Of a DNA stretch of 64,000 bases, positions 56,092 to 64,000 are shown piece by piece. The notes under the pieces were generated by a model, which saw only the letters and a list, made by a program, of their open reading frames with translations, was not told the DNA's origin and made no database searches. Source of the DNA: an uncultured Ardenticatenia bacterium (lineage in GTDB: Bacteria; Chloroflexota; Anaerolineae; 4572-78; NAK82); the NCBI GenBank assembly GCA_937127125.1, contig CAKZLO010000074.1:1-64000 (forward strand). The letters are read 5' to 3'. Each line of letters starts with the position of its first letter. Positions within the stretch are counted from its first letter, which is position 1. Made by a program: the position numbers and the translations under genes.

Positions 56092-57561
56092 ATGAAAGCA
56101 AGCTTCTGGAAAATCTTGGGTTTAACGGTGATCTTGAGCATGCTCTTTACGCTGTCGGGCACCGCTTGGGCAGCACAACCGTTGCCACAGGAAAGCGAAG
56201 ACTGGTGGGCCAAAGCGGCCGAGCCGTACAAGGGTGTTACTATTAAGGGTATCTCGGAGAGCACGCCACCCTCGAAATATGCGGCTGAGGTGTTAGCTCC
56301 CGCCTTCGAGGAAGCGACCGGTATCAAGGTCGAGTTCGAAACCACCTCCTGGGACCTGCAGTACACCAAGGCCATCCAGGACATGGAGGCCGGCACCGGT
56401 GTCTACGACTTCGTCTACGTTGAGCAGGACATCGTGTATGCCTACCTAGACCGCAAGTTCCTGGTCAATCTCACCCAGATGATGGCGGAAAAACCGGAGC
56501 TAATATGGCCTGGCTTCAACGTGAATGCGTTTACCTCCTTCATCGATTACTTCAAGGATCCTGCGACAGGCGATGTATACGGTATCCCGATTGAGGCGTT
56601 CATCAAGATCTACCTGTACCGCAAGGATCTGTTTGAGGATCCAGAGGTCAAAGCGGCCTTCGAGAAGGAGTACGGCTACCCGTTGGCGCCGGCTGTTAAC
56701 CACAAACAATACGCCGATATTGCCGCGTTCTTCGCCAAATGGGGCAAGGACCACAATATGGAGCTGTGGGGCACCACAGTGCAGGCCAATACTGGGCACC
56801 CTGCTTCCTTCTATGAGTTGTTCGAAACCATCCTGCCTAGCTTCGGTGTTTACAACTGGGGCATCAACCTGGAGAACTGGAAGGCTACGGTCGCCAACGG
56901 CGGCACATTGAACAGCGATCGTGCCAAGGAGGCATTTGCTTTCTGGGTGGACTTGCTGAAGTATGCCCCACCTGAGGCGACCGCCAGCACATGGGACGAG
57001 GTGGCCGCTTCCTTTGCTGCTGGGCGTGCTGCGCAGGGCTGGGTCTATGGCGAGAATGCTGCCTGGATTGCCACGGACGAGAGCCGGTCCAAGGTGGTCG
57101 GCAAGGTTGGTGCAGCTCTGCCTCCGCTGTACGCTGGTGTTCTGGAGGACAAGATTCTGCGTAACATAGGTTACATCGGCTACTACGACGGCGGTGCCTA
57201 CGGCATCCCACACTCCTCCAAGAATAAGGAGGCTGCTCTGTTGTGGTTGCAGTGGCTCTCTCGACCAGACATCCAGGTTGACTGGGCGATGGCAAGTGCC
57301 CGTGTGACCCAGACGGCCACCTTCGATGATCCCCGCTTGAAAGAGTTCGACAAGAAGGTGGATGGATACTTCACCATGCTGAAGGAAAAGGGCTTCCTGT
57401 TCGGTGGTGCGCCGCCATTCCCGTTCCATGCCACAATCCGCGAGGTCATCGCACCCTTCATCTATAAAGGTATTAGCGGTGAGATGGGCACGGCGGACGC
57501 GCTTGATCAGGCAGCGGCCGCGGTTGATCAGGAACTCGTCCGACTCGGCTACGGCAAGTAG
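56092..57561 (+). CDS. Sugar/polyol ABC transporter substrate-binding protein
   Basis: A 489-residue exported family-1 solute-binding protein. The signal peptide (about 1-27, cut near AWA-AQ) lacks a lipobox Cys. The two-lobe fold is recognised from [60 protein letters not shown], and [21 protein letters not shown] conserved Asn/Trp-rich ligand surface is likely but cannot be assigned. Strong AAGGAGG upstream. First gene of an SBP-permease-permease-small protein-SDR operon; a polyol ligand is suggested by the SDR. Confidence 0.9.
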   Translation: MKASFWKILGLTVILSMLFTLSGTAWAAQPLPQESEDWWAKAAEPYKGVTIKGISESTPPSKYAAEVLAPAFEEATGIKVEFETTSWDLQYTKAIQDMEAGTGVYDFVYVEQDIVYAYLDRKFLVNLTQMMAEKPELIWPGFNVNAFTSFIDYFKDPATGDVYGIPIEAFIKIYLYRKDLFEDPEVKAAFEKEYGYPLAPAVNHKQYADIAAFFAKWGKDHNMELWGTTVQANTGHPASFYELFETILPSFGVYNWGINLENWKATVANGGTLNSDRAKEAFAFWVDLLKYAPPEATASTWDEVAASFAAGRAAQGWVYGENAAWIATDESRSKVVGKVGAALPPLYAGVLEDKILRNIGYIGYYDGGAYGIPHSSKNKEAALLWLQWLSRPDIQVDWAMASARVTQTATFDDPRLKEFDKKVDGYFTMLKEKGFLFGGAPPFPFHATIREVIAPFIYKGISGEMGTADALDQAAAAVDQELVRLGYGK

Positions 57562-57582
57562 CCGCCTCTGGGGGAAGATGTT

Positions 57583-58458
57583 ATGAGGGCAACCCGCACC
57601 GGGTGGGGGCTTTTGGCCCCCACCCTTATCATTCTAGGCTTCGTCGGCATTCTGCCGTTTCTGTACGTCGTTTACATCGGGTTCTTTGACTGGGATATCT
57701 TTGCGGCCAAAATTGGGATGGTTTTCGCAGGCGTGAATAACTACCGCCGGTTAGTTTTCGATGATGAATATCTGGCGGCTTTGGGGCGAACTCTGCAGTT
57801 CACGATCTGGGTGGTAATCAGCGAGCTGATATTGGGCTTCTTGCTTGCCCAGCTGCTGATGAGAAACTTTGTGGGCAGGTCTGTGTTCCGCACTATTCAC
57901 GCTTTGCCCTTGGTTGTCGCACCTATAGCCGTGGGTGCTACCTGGCGCCTGTTTACCATCCCTGGATTCGGCCCGCTTCCTTACTTTCTGGACAAATGGT
58001 TTGGCATCGAGTACAGCATCAGTCGTTACGCCAGCCATGCCTTCACCACCATTGTCCTGATGGACATCTGGCATTGGACACCATTTGTCACGTTGACTCT
58101 CGTAGCCGGGATGACAGCCTTGCCAAGGGAACCTTTCGAACAAGCACTCGTGGATGGTGCTAACCGGTGGCAGGTTTTCCGTTATCTGACGCTGCCCATG
58201 CTCACACCAGTATTGGTGACCACCACCTTTATTCGCATTATGGACGCACTGCGCATCGTAGACGAGGTGTGGATGCTAACTGGTGGCGGCCCGGGCACGT
58301 CTACACGCTTTGTGGGATTGCACATCTGGCTGGTTGTCTTTCCGAAAACAGCGTATGGCTATGGTGCGGCTATGTCACTGTTGACTCTGTATTTCACGAT
58401 CGTGCTGAGCTGGCTGCTCTTCATCGCAATCACCCAGAGCGGCAAGCAGGCCGCCTGA
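57583..58458 (+). CDS. Sugar ABC transporter permease (MalF/UgpA-like)
   Basis: A 291-residue inner-membrane permease with six predicted segments. The first segment is [21 protein letters not shown]. The ATPase-contact EAA loop reads [28 protein letters not shown]. The segment [16 protein letters not shown] is typical of the family. ATG at 57583, 21 nt after the SBP stop, with GGGGGAAG upstream. Confidence 0.93.
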   Translation: MRATRTGWGLLAPTLIILGFVGILPFLYVVYIGFFDWDIFAAKIGMVFAGVNNYRRLVFDDEYLAALGRTLQFTIWVVISELILGFLLAQLLMRNFVGRSVFRTIHALPLVVAPIAVGATWRLFTIPGFGPLPYFLDKWFGIEYSISRYASHAFTTIVLMDIWHWTPFVTLTLVAGMTALPREPFEQALVDGANRWQVFRYLTLPMLTPVLVTTTFIRIMDALRIVDEVWMLTGGGPGTSTRFVGLHIWLVVFPKTAYGYGAAMSLLTLYFTIVLSWLLFIAITQSGKQAA

Positions 58459-58469
58459 CGAGGTGTGTT

Positions 58470-59324
58470 ATGGTATCAAGATCCTTCCGAAAGGCGCTAG
58501 GCGATGTCGGAACCTATCTGGTCTGGATCTTCATGAGCGGGTTCACCTTGCTACCTATCTACTGGATGTTTGTCGTGTCAGCCCGCAGCCGCGTAGAGTT
58601 GTTCGGGGGGCCGAACCTTATCCAGACAACCTTTTTTGCCGAGAACTACCTCAAACCGCTTTCCAGCCCGGCTTATCAGCGGTACCTGACCAATTCGCTC
58701 ATTATCGCTACCTCGAATGCTGTGTTGGTGACCCTCGTGGCCATTATGGCTACCTACGCGCTCTCACGCTACCGCTTGAAGGGCGATGAGAACATTTTCT
58801 TCTGGACGATCACCAACCGCATGGCACCACCGGCCGTGTTCTTATTGCCGTTGTTTCTGCTTTACACACGCGTCATTAAGATCGGAGAGTGGAGCCTGTT
58901 CGATACGCACATTGGTATCATTATACTCTATTGTGTGTTCAATCTCCCGTTTGCTATATGGCTGCTGAAGGGCATTATTGACGGCATCCCGGTCGAGCTG
59001 GATGAAGCAGCACTTGTAGATGGTGCGAACGTTCTCACAGTCATCTTTCGAATTATTGTGCCGTTGGCCGCGCCCACGATCGCCATCAGTGGTATTTTGA
59101 GTTGGATTTTTGCCTGGAATGAGTATTTGTTCGCGGCCGCTCTGACAAGTGTTAATGCCCGCACTATCCCCACTGGTTTGGGTGAGTTCGTGACCGTCAC
59201 AGGCACCAACTGGGGTCAGATGGCTGCTGTGGCAGTCGTTGCCATCCTGCCAGGCTTGCTGTTTCTGTCACTGGTCCAACGATACATTGTAACAGGTCTC
59301 ACCTTTGGCGCTGTGAAGGAATAG
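58470..59324 (+). CDS. Sugar ABC transporter permease (MalG/UgpE-like)
   Basis: A 284-residue partner permease. Six segments; the start region [20 protein letters not shown], then [31 protein letters not shown] loop [33 protein letters not shown] at 58470 with GAGG upstream; a longer in-frame reading from 58167 overlaps the first permease and is not used. No ATPase follows in the operon. Confidence 0.93.
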   Translation: MVSRSFRKALGDVGTYLVWIFMSGFTLLPIYWMFVVSARSRVELFGGPNLIQTTFFAENYLKPLSSPAYQRYLTNSLIIATSNAVLVTLVAIMATYALSRYRLKGDENIFFWTITNRMAPPAVFLLPLFLLYTRVIKIGEWSLFDTHIGIIILYCVFNLPFAIWLLKGIIDGIPVELDEAALVDGANVLTVIFRIIVPLAAPTIAISGILSWIFAWNEYLFAAALTSVNARTIPTGLGEFVTVTGTNWGQMAAVAVVAILPGLLFLSLVQRYIVTGLTFGAVKE

Positions 59325-59328
59325 GCCA

Positions 59329-59580
59329 ATGGCAGAAGAACCGAAGAAGAAAGCCACCGAGACCAACAACGCGGTAACCGTCGCTGCTCCTGTGCGACAT
59401 GTCGGACGCAAGGGTTTCCTGCCCATCGTAACCAACTTGTGGGACCGTTTCTTCATTAGCGGTGTGTTGCTTGTCGCAATCCACCTCTTGTGGTTGCGCT
59501 TTGTTGAGTTTTACTTGCCGCTTCCGGTCGCCACAGTGATCTCGTTGGTGCTGATGTACGTCATAATGCGCTGGGGGTAA
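59329..59580 (+). CDS. Small membrane protein at the end of the sugar-ABC genes
   Basis: An 83-residue protein with a charged N-terminus (about 1-38) and two hydrophobic segments ([18 protein letters not shown] and [16 protein letters not shown]). It starts 4 nt after the permease stop with a good AAGGAAT site, so it is surely co-expressed. Small membrane proteins (such as DUF2160) accompany glycerol/polyol ABC permeases elsewhere; this may be a similar accessory subunit, but I cannot show homology. Confidence 0.65.
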   Translation: MAEEPKKKATETNNAVTVAAPVRHVGRKGFLPIVTNLWDRFFISGVLLVAIHLLWLRFVEFYLPLPVATVISLVLMYVIMRWG

Positions 59581-59653
59581 ACCTGAGAACCCTTGGCTTA
59601 TCCGATATCGACGAGATAACGTACTATGCTTTGACGCAAGTCAGGGGGGATAT

Positions 59654-60460
59654 ATGACAGACAAGTCTCAAGCATCGAAGCCGATCCTGGAGCGATTCCG
59701 GCTCGATGGCCGGGTGGCGCTCGTTACCGGTGGCGCTATGGGCATCGGGCTGGGATATGCCGAGGCGCTCGGTCAGGCGGGCGCAAAGGTGGCAATAGTT
59801 GACATAAATAAGGAGGCGGCTCATAGCGCCTGCGATATGCTCAAGGCGGCCGGCATCGACGCCATGGTCGTGTTAGCCGACGTGACACAGCCAGATCAGG
59901 TAAAGCGCATGGTTCAGGAGGTGATGGACCAATGGGGCCGGCTCGACATCGGCGTGAATAACGCTGGCATTGCACACTGGCATGACTCGGAGACATTAGA
60001 CTACGCTGACTGGAAGCGTGTGGTCGACCTTAACTTGAACGCTGTTTTCCTCTGTTGTCAGGCAGAGGCACAAGTGATGTTGAAGGCTGGGTATGGCAAG
60101 ATCATCAACACGGCCTCTATGTCGGGCCACATTGTGAACCGGCCCCAAAATCAGGCCGCCTACAACGCGACCAAGGCAGGTGTCATTCATCTCACGCGCA
60201 GCCTGGCCGCGGAGTGGGCCAACCGGGGCATACGAGTCAATAGCATCAGTCCCGGTTACACGCGCACTGCGCTGGTGGAACAGTTCATCAGCACGCCAGA
60301 AGGGCGAGAGCTCGAGAAGCTCTGGGTAAGTCTTACACCCCTCGGACGTATGGGAACAGTATCAGATCTGCAAGGAGCTGTTGTTTACTTGGCTTCAGAA
60401 GCATCCGATTTCATGACCGGCAATGATCTTATCATTGATGGAGGCTATTGCTGCTGGTAA
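59654..60460 (+). CDS. SDR-family polyol/sugar dehydrogenase
   Basis: A 268-residue classical short-chain dehydrogenase. Cofactor motif TGGAMGIG (about 26-33), VDIN acidic residue after beta-2 pointing to NAD(H), NNAG at about 98, catalytic Ser/Tyr/Lys in [10 protein letters not shown] and AAYNATKAG, and the C-terminal [15 protein letters not shown]. The last motif is typical of polyol dehydrogenases and sorbose reductases. GGGGGG site 6 nt before the ATG; 73 nt after the small membrane protein. It probably oxidises the imported polyol. Confidence 0.9.
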   Translation: MTDKSQASKPILERFRLDGRVALVTGGAMGIGLGYAEALGQAGAKVAIVDINKEAAHSACDMLKAAGIDAMVVLADVTQPDQVKRMVQEVMDQWGRLDIGVNNAGIAHWHDSETLDYADWKRVVDLNLNAVFLCCQAEAQVMLKAGYGKIINTASMSGHIVNRPQNQAAYNATKAGVIHLTRSLAAEWANRGIRVNSISPGYTRTALVEQFISTPEGRELEKLWVSLTPLGRMGTVSDLQGAVVYLASEASDFMTGNDLIIDGGYCCW

Positions 60461-60488
60461 GATTTCGCAAGGCTCGCCTGAACCAATC

Positions 60489-60528
60489 AAAAAGGGGTTC
60501 CCCTTTCATTTTGCGGGAACCCCTTTTT
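60489..60528. terminator. Bidirectional intrinsic terminator
   Basis: AAAAAGGGGTTCCC (60489-60502) pairs exactly with GGGAACCCCTTTTT (60515-60528): 14 bp, 12-nt loop, with a T-run on either strand. It ends the SDR operon (plus) and the gtrA-GT4-SIS-ADH operon (minus). Confidence 0.95.
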
Positions 60529-60561
60529 GGGCTTAACACTGCGATGCCATTCACACAAGCG

Positions 60562-61575
60562 TTAGAGGCCAGGTTCCAGCTGTACCTTCAGCGTTTTTCC
60601 AGATCTGAACAAATCAAACACGCTGGCAAACTCACGCAGTGGCGCAGTGTGACTGACAAGTGGTGTAACATCGATTACACCGTTAGCAAGCCAAGCTATT
60701 GCCGGTTGAAACGTGTAGCATAGCGCGAAACTCCCAATGATCACCCAGTCGTGGCGGAATACATCGTAGGGACTCAGCTTTATGCTGGCGTTGTTGGGGG
60801 CAACTCCGAACTGCAAGTACTGGCCGCGCGGCTTCAGGTAGGTGAACGCCTGCTCAATCACTGCTGGTACCCCAGTGGCGTCTACGACAATTGCGAAACC
60901 GTAGGGAGCGAGCTCGCGCAGCGCCTCTGTCTGCTCGGGACCAGCTGGCACTACAGCGGTTGCGCCCAGCTGCTGTGCCAGCGCCAGACGGTCCAATTGT
61001 TTCTCAACTACGACAACCTGAGAGGCTCCGCTGTGACGCAGTGCTTGCACCAGAATCAACCCCATCGGGCCGGCTCCGAAGATCAAGACCTCGTCACCCG
61101 GCCACACACGCAGGCGTTTAAGCGCATGGATAACACAGGCAAGCGGCTCCACGAAAGCGGCCTGAGCATCACTGATCGTATCTGGCAAGCGATAACAGGC
61201 CCGTGCCGGCACAGCAACATATTCTGCAAAGCTGCCCGGGCGCGTGATGCCAACTCCCTGCCAATTGAGACAGTGATTGGCCTGTTCATTGCGACAAAAG
61301 TAGCAATGACCACAGTATAGGTTGGGGTCCGGTGCCACACGGTCGCCCACCCGGAAGTCGGTGATATCGCTGCCAACTTCGACAATTGTTCCACCAAATT
61401 CGTGTCCTGGGATGATAGGGAAGTCGGACATGTATTCATTGTGGTAGATGTGCACATCTGTGCCGCAGATCCCCGTCCGTGCGACTTGCACAACGACTTC
61501 ATCTGGTCGACACGTCGGATCAGGCACTCTTTCAAGACTGACGGTTTCGGGCGCGGTAAACACAATAGCTTGCAT
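60562..61575 (-). CDS. Zinc-dependent medium-chain alcohol/polyol dehydrogenase
   Basis: A 337-residue MDR of the sorbitol/threonine dehydrogenase branch. Catalytic zinc residues: [14 protein letters not shown] (Cys) and IIPGHEFGG (His, Glu). The structural zinc Cys4 is complete: [17 protein letters not shown]. Rossmann motif [14 protein letters not shown] and an acidic residue in [10 protein letters not shown] point to NAD. ATG at 61575 has GGAG 7 nt upstream; an in-frame start at 61686 overlaps the upstream gene. It faces the SDR gene; both may act in the same sugar/polyol pathway. Confidence 0.92.
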   Translation of the reverse strand: MQAIVFTAPETVSLERVPDPTCRPDEVVVQVARTGICGTDVHIYHNEYMSDFPIIPGHEFGGTIVEVGSDITDFRVGDRVAPDPNLYCGHCYFCRNEQANHCLNWQGVGITRPGSFAEYVAVPARACYRLPDTISDAQAAFVEPLACVIHALKRLRVWPGDEVLIFGAGPMGLILVQALRHSGASQVVVVEKQLDRLALAQQLGATAVVPAGPEQTEALRELAPYGFAIVVDATGVPAVIEQAFTYLKPRGQYLQFGVAPNNASIKLSPYDVFRHDWVIIGSFALCYTFQPAIAWLANGVIDVTPLVSHTAPLREFASVFDLFRSGKTLKVQLEPGL

Positions 61576-61579
61576 GGTA

Positions 61580-62134
61580 TCACTCCAGATTGGTATGTCT
61601 TTGGCGAAGATCCTCGGCGCTCTGACCCAGCGCGGTCTGCAGTTGCGGCACGAGTGCGTCAAGTAGGATCCACAGTGACTGTTCAAAGGCAGAACCCATT
61701 ACCTGGGTGGAGCTGCTCTTCTCCTTCTCCGCCATCGTCTGGGCAGGTAGGTAAACTACTAAGTCAGCTTCCCTTGGCACTGGCCCTCCGGGTTGGGCGG
61801 TCAGGACTGCCACCTGACTGCCGGAACGGCGTGCGATCCCCACGAGCGCTTGGATGGTTGCCAGGTGGCCAGGGCCGCAGGAGACAAGAAACAGGTCGCC
61901 CGATCCGGCGGGTGGTGTGGTGACATCTCCTACTACGGCCACCCTTAATCCCAGATGCATCAGGCGCATAGCGAACGCATGCATAACAAGTCCTTCACGG
62001 CCAAGACCATGAACGAGTATGTATCGTGCGTTCTGAATAGCTTTGCAAAGCGCTGTGACTTCATCTTCGTTGACGCGAGCTAAAACGCGATCGATTTCGC
62101 TCAGAATCTCTCGCACTTTGTCATAGATGTTCAC
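61580..62134 (-). CDS. SIS-domain protein, 6-phospho-3-hexuloisomerase-like
   Basis: A 184-residue single SIS-domain protein. [20 protein letters not shown]-type sugar-phosphate-binding Ser/Gly loop (HGLGREG), [20 protein letters not shown], and a C-terminal [20 protein letters not shown] close to HxlB/PHI proteins. PHI isomerises 3-hexulose-6-P and fructose-6-P with HPS as partner; no hxlA is in the window. GTG start at 62134 with a G-rich site upstream; longer reading from 62197 overlaps the GT4 gene. Just upstream of the zinc dehydrogenase. Confidence 0.75.
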   Translation of the reverse strand: MNIYDKVREILSEIDRVLARVNEDEVTALCKAIQNARYILVHGLGREGLVMHAFAMRLMHLGLRVAVVGDVTTPPAGSGDLFLVSCGPGHLATIQALVGIARRSGSQVAVLTAQPGGPVPREADLVVYLPAQTMAEKEKSSSTQVMGSAFEQSLWILLDALVPQLQTALGQSAEDLRQRHTNLE

Positions 62135-62171
62135 TTCCCAGCCCCCTTCTTGGCAGCTAATGAACAGTTGG

Positions 62172-63323
62172 TCATCTTCCGGTTGATGAACTGGCACCTA
62201 AAGCTTCATACACCTCTAATAATCGCTGGGCTGCTGACTCCCAAGTGAAACGGCTGGTCTGCGCGTATCCGCGTCGGACGAGATCGCGCCGAAGATCTGG
62301 ATCCAGAAGGATACGATCCGTCGCCTCAGCAATCTCTTCGGGACTGGCGCTGTTGACCAGCAGGGCAGCATCTCCGGCGATCTCAGGCAGAGAAGAGTTA
62401 TTGGCACACACAACAGGGGTGCCACAGGCCATTGCTTCCAGCACTGGGATGCCGAAACCCTCGTAGTGGCTGGGGAAGACAAAGGCACTCGCTAGGCTAT
62501 AGAGCGCTGGCATATCTTCGTCCCGCACGAAGCCGACAAAGTGGATGCGCTCACGAAAGGGCGAAGATTCAGCAGCGGCGAAAATCGGCTCATAGTTCCA
62601 GCCTTTGCCCCCCGCAATGACCAGGTGCAGATCAGCGTGGGTGGGTCGCGCGGCAAGAATGTTGAAAGCAGCGATGAGACCGGTAAAGTTCTTGCGTGGC
62701 TCCAACGTGCTCACACCGAGCACAAAGCGTTCCGGCAATTGATAGCGCTGCCGCACTGTGTTCAGCCGGGTGGGATCCTGCACTCGACGAAAATGCCCTT
62801 CGACACCCACGCCAAGGACGGTGATGCACTCTGGTGGTACATGCATCAGCTCGATCAGGTCGTTGCGCGTGTTATGGCTGTCTGCCAGAATGTGGCGCGC
62901 GCGACGCACACTACGCGGCACCGCTTTGCACAACCAGCTGAGCAATGGCGGGTGGGCACCCTGTGGATAACGCAGGAAACTGAGGTCATGCACAGTGAGC
63001 ACGCAAGGCATCATAGCAGGGGGCAGGGTAAAGCTCGGGCCGTGAAAGAGATCGGCCCGCCCAGTCAGAATCTCTACAGGTAATGGCAGGTTCATCCGGT
63101 GCCACAGTACGGTGGCCCAGCGGTCTGAAAGCGGCACAACACGCAATGCAAAGCCATCTGGCAGATGGGTGGGTATGTAGTAAGCCCCAGAGTACCCTAA
63201 GACCAACAGGGTAAAGCGATGAGGGGGGCTCAGCTGCATCAAGCTGTTCACCAGACCGCGCGTGTAACGGCCAATCCCGGCTCGCTGATGAACCGCTGGG
63301 GTGTAGTCGATAACTATGTGCAT
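62172..63323 (-). CDS. GT4-family glycosyltransferase
   Basis: A 383-residue GT-B enzyme. N-terminal HIVIDYTPAVHQRAGIGRYTRGL, a classic group-1 start. C-terminal donor-binding domain: FVLGVSTLEPRKNFTGLIAA and FVFPSHYEGFGIPVLEAMACGTPVV with the EGFGIPVLEA E-x7-E motif. It transfers an activated sugar, donor unknown. 45 nt after gtrA and before the SIS gene, with 37 nt between. Confidence 0.9.
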   Translation of the reverse strand: MHIVIDYTPAVHQRAGIGRYTRGLVNSLMQLSPPHRFTLLVLGYSGAYYIPTHLPDGFALRVVPLSDRWATVLWHRMNLPLPVEILTGRADLFHGPSFTLPPAMMPCVLTVHDLSFLRYPQGAHPPLLSWLCKAVPRSVRRARHILADSHNTRNDLIELMHVPPECITVLGVGVEGHFRRVQDPTRLNTVRQRYQLPERFVLGVSTLEPRKNFTGLIAAFNILAARPTHADLHLVIAGGKGWNYEPIFAAAESSPFRERIHFVGFVRDEDMPALYSLASAFVFPSHYEGFGIPVLEAMACGTPVVCANNSSLPEIAGDAALLVNSASPEEIAEATDRILLDPDLRRDLVRRGYAQTSRFTWESAAQRLLEVYEALGASSSTGR

Positions 63324-63368
63324 TGTGAACGAACAAGTTTTTCCAAGAATGTTCCAAGAACGTTGGCT

Positions 63369-63815
63369 TTACAGCCCGCGATAGGTCCACAGCCGGTTTA
63401 TCCCGAAATTCCAGAAAAGGACAATCACGATCGCCACCGCTTTGGCCAGGTTGTAATCCCATGGATCAGGGATGTATTGACTGAGCAGGGCATGCAAACC
63501 CACCAGGATCAAGTTGTTGATGACAAGCCCGACGACATTGACCAGAGCAAATTGGGGCAGCTGGGAACGGATCGGGCGCGCGCGCGATTCGGGAAAGGTC
63601 CACAGACGGTTCCACGTGAAATTGCTCAACACAGCCAGGCTGAAGGACAGTGTGTTCGAAACTACCAAGGGCAGGCCGAACACCTTGTGAGCCAGGTTCA
63701 GTACGCTAAAATCAACCACGGCACCAATGCTGCCCACCGTGGCGAACTTGACGAAGCGGATGAGTTCCTTACGATTCTGGCTGTTCAGGATCCCCACCGG
63801 GCGTATACTTGACAT
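63369..63815 (-). CDS. GtrA-family membrane protein
   Basis: A 148-residue protein with four predicted membrane helices. GtrA proteins often flip or carry polyprenyl-phosphate sugars. Typical sequence: FVKFATVGSIGAVVDFSVLNL, SNTLSFSLAVLSNFTWNRLWTF, and the C-terminal NLAKAVAIVIVLFWNFGINRLWTY. The ATG at 63815 (AAGG upstream) fits the promoter at 63921-63949; the ORF from 63971 starts upstream of that promoter. First gene of gtrA-GT4-SIS-ADH. Confidence 0.9.
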   Translation of the reverse strand: MSSIRPVGILNSQNRKELIRFVKFATVGSIGAVVDFSVLNLAHKVFGLPLVVSNTLSFSLAVLSNFTWNRLWTFPESRARPIRSQLPQFALVNVVGLVINNLILVGLHALLSQYIPDPWDYNLAKAVAIVIVLFWNFGINRLWTYRGL

Positions 63816-63920
63816 AATATAAAAACACCTTCTTTGGATCAGAGACTTGGCCTTCTTAACAGAAGACGCTGAGGCGCAGATGGCCACATGACCAAGATAG
63901 AGCATCTCGATCTCGCTGCC

Positions 63921-63949
63921 AGTATATAGATGCGAAGAAGAACTGTCAA
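63921..63949 (-). promoter_or_regulatory. Sigma-A promoter of the gtrA operon
   Basis: On the minus strand: -35 TTGACA, 17-nt spacer, -10 TATACT. Leader of about 100 nt. 63950-64000 shows nothing further. Confidence 0.88.
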
Positions 63950-64000
63950 TTGTTATGCGAGGGTATGCCAAAGTATCGCGTTGGAGTGTCCACGCATCGC

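Noticed and set aside
56500-57429. 309-codon minus-strand ORF opposite the sugar-binding protein
   Set aside because: Antisense to a clear binding-protein gene; no family motif, start site or promoter.
58167-58469. N-terminal extension of the second permease
   Set aside because: It overlaps the first permease in another frame; ATG 58470 has a ribosome-binding site and a normal permease start.

Overview
The window looks like chromosomal DNA from a member of the Chloroflexota, most likely near Anaerolineae/Caldilineae; this is inferred from gene content and cannot be proven without a search. The clues are an intact hrcA-grpE-dnaK-dnaJ operon behind a perfect CIRCE, a sufCBDSU cluster ending in a Rieske protein and a DUF59 protein, an FMN-riboswitch-controlled RibXY-type transporter, Thr/Pro-rich lipoproteins, a YVTN surface propeller, and RpoC with a long coiled-coil insertion. 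Sigma-A promoters are strikingly close to consensus (TTGACA, 17 nt, TATAAT-like), which fixes several start codons. TTG and GTG starts are common.

Layout. 1-405: the 5' end of tuf with tRNA-Thr and tRNA-Tyr upstream (minus strand). 406-10872: minus-strand housekeeping genes: a SLOG protein, ligA, an SH3-linked membrane protein, and the CIRCE-controlled hrcA-grpE-dnaK-dnaJ-prmA-rsmE operon. 11120-13621: a secreted YVTN propeller gene interrupted by one in-frame TAG. 13918-19988: a Nif3-like gene, a small zinc-ribbon gene, rpsU and rpoC, with no rpoB upstream of rpoC. 20066-24126: a transposase remnant, a PEBP lipoprotein, and a pfkB-maoC-ferredoxin/FAD oxidoreductase operon. 24371-30451: the suf operon. 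30493-34968 (plus): a long structured leader, PIN-TRAM, cysS, rlmB, and a CBS-ACT protein.

34979-39363 (minus) is the most interesting stretch. A consensus promoter and a complete FMN riboswitch with a visible terminator switch lead into a tightly packed five-gene operon: a pilin-like/LamG fusion, a membrane-anchored carboxypeptidase-regulatory-like protein, RibX-like permease, RibY-like binding protein, and an RmlD-like reductase. No ABC ATPase is encoded with it. 39404-48033 (plus): a divergent GlmS-like amidotransferase, then livG-livF-livH-livM, then a livJ-type binding protein made of two identical 354-residue copies in one frame, then a creatininase-family hydrolase. 48111-48578 (minus): rplI.

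48788-55576 (plus) is one tightly spaced run of seven genes behind one promoter: three related Thr/Pro-rich lipoproteins, a membrane-anchored HExxH metalloprotease, a GT2 polyprenol-sugar synthase-like enzyme, a PfkB kinase, and a VUT/YhhQ-type transporter. 55736-60460 (plus): a consensus promoter with a direct repeat and a structured leader, then a sugar-type ABC transporter (binding protein, two permeases, no ATPase), a small membrane protein and a polyol-type SDR dehydrogenase. 60562-63949 (minus): gtrA, a GT4 glycosyltransferase, a SIS-domain isomerase-like protein and a zinc alcohol/polyol dehydrogenase. The SDR, the zinc dehydrogenase and the SIS protein sit beside the sugar transporter and may act on the imported sugar or polyol; that link is inference.
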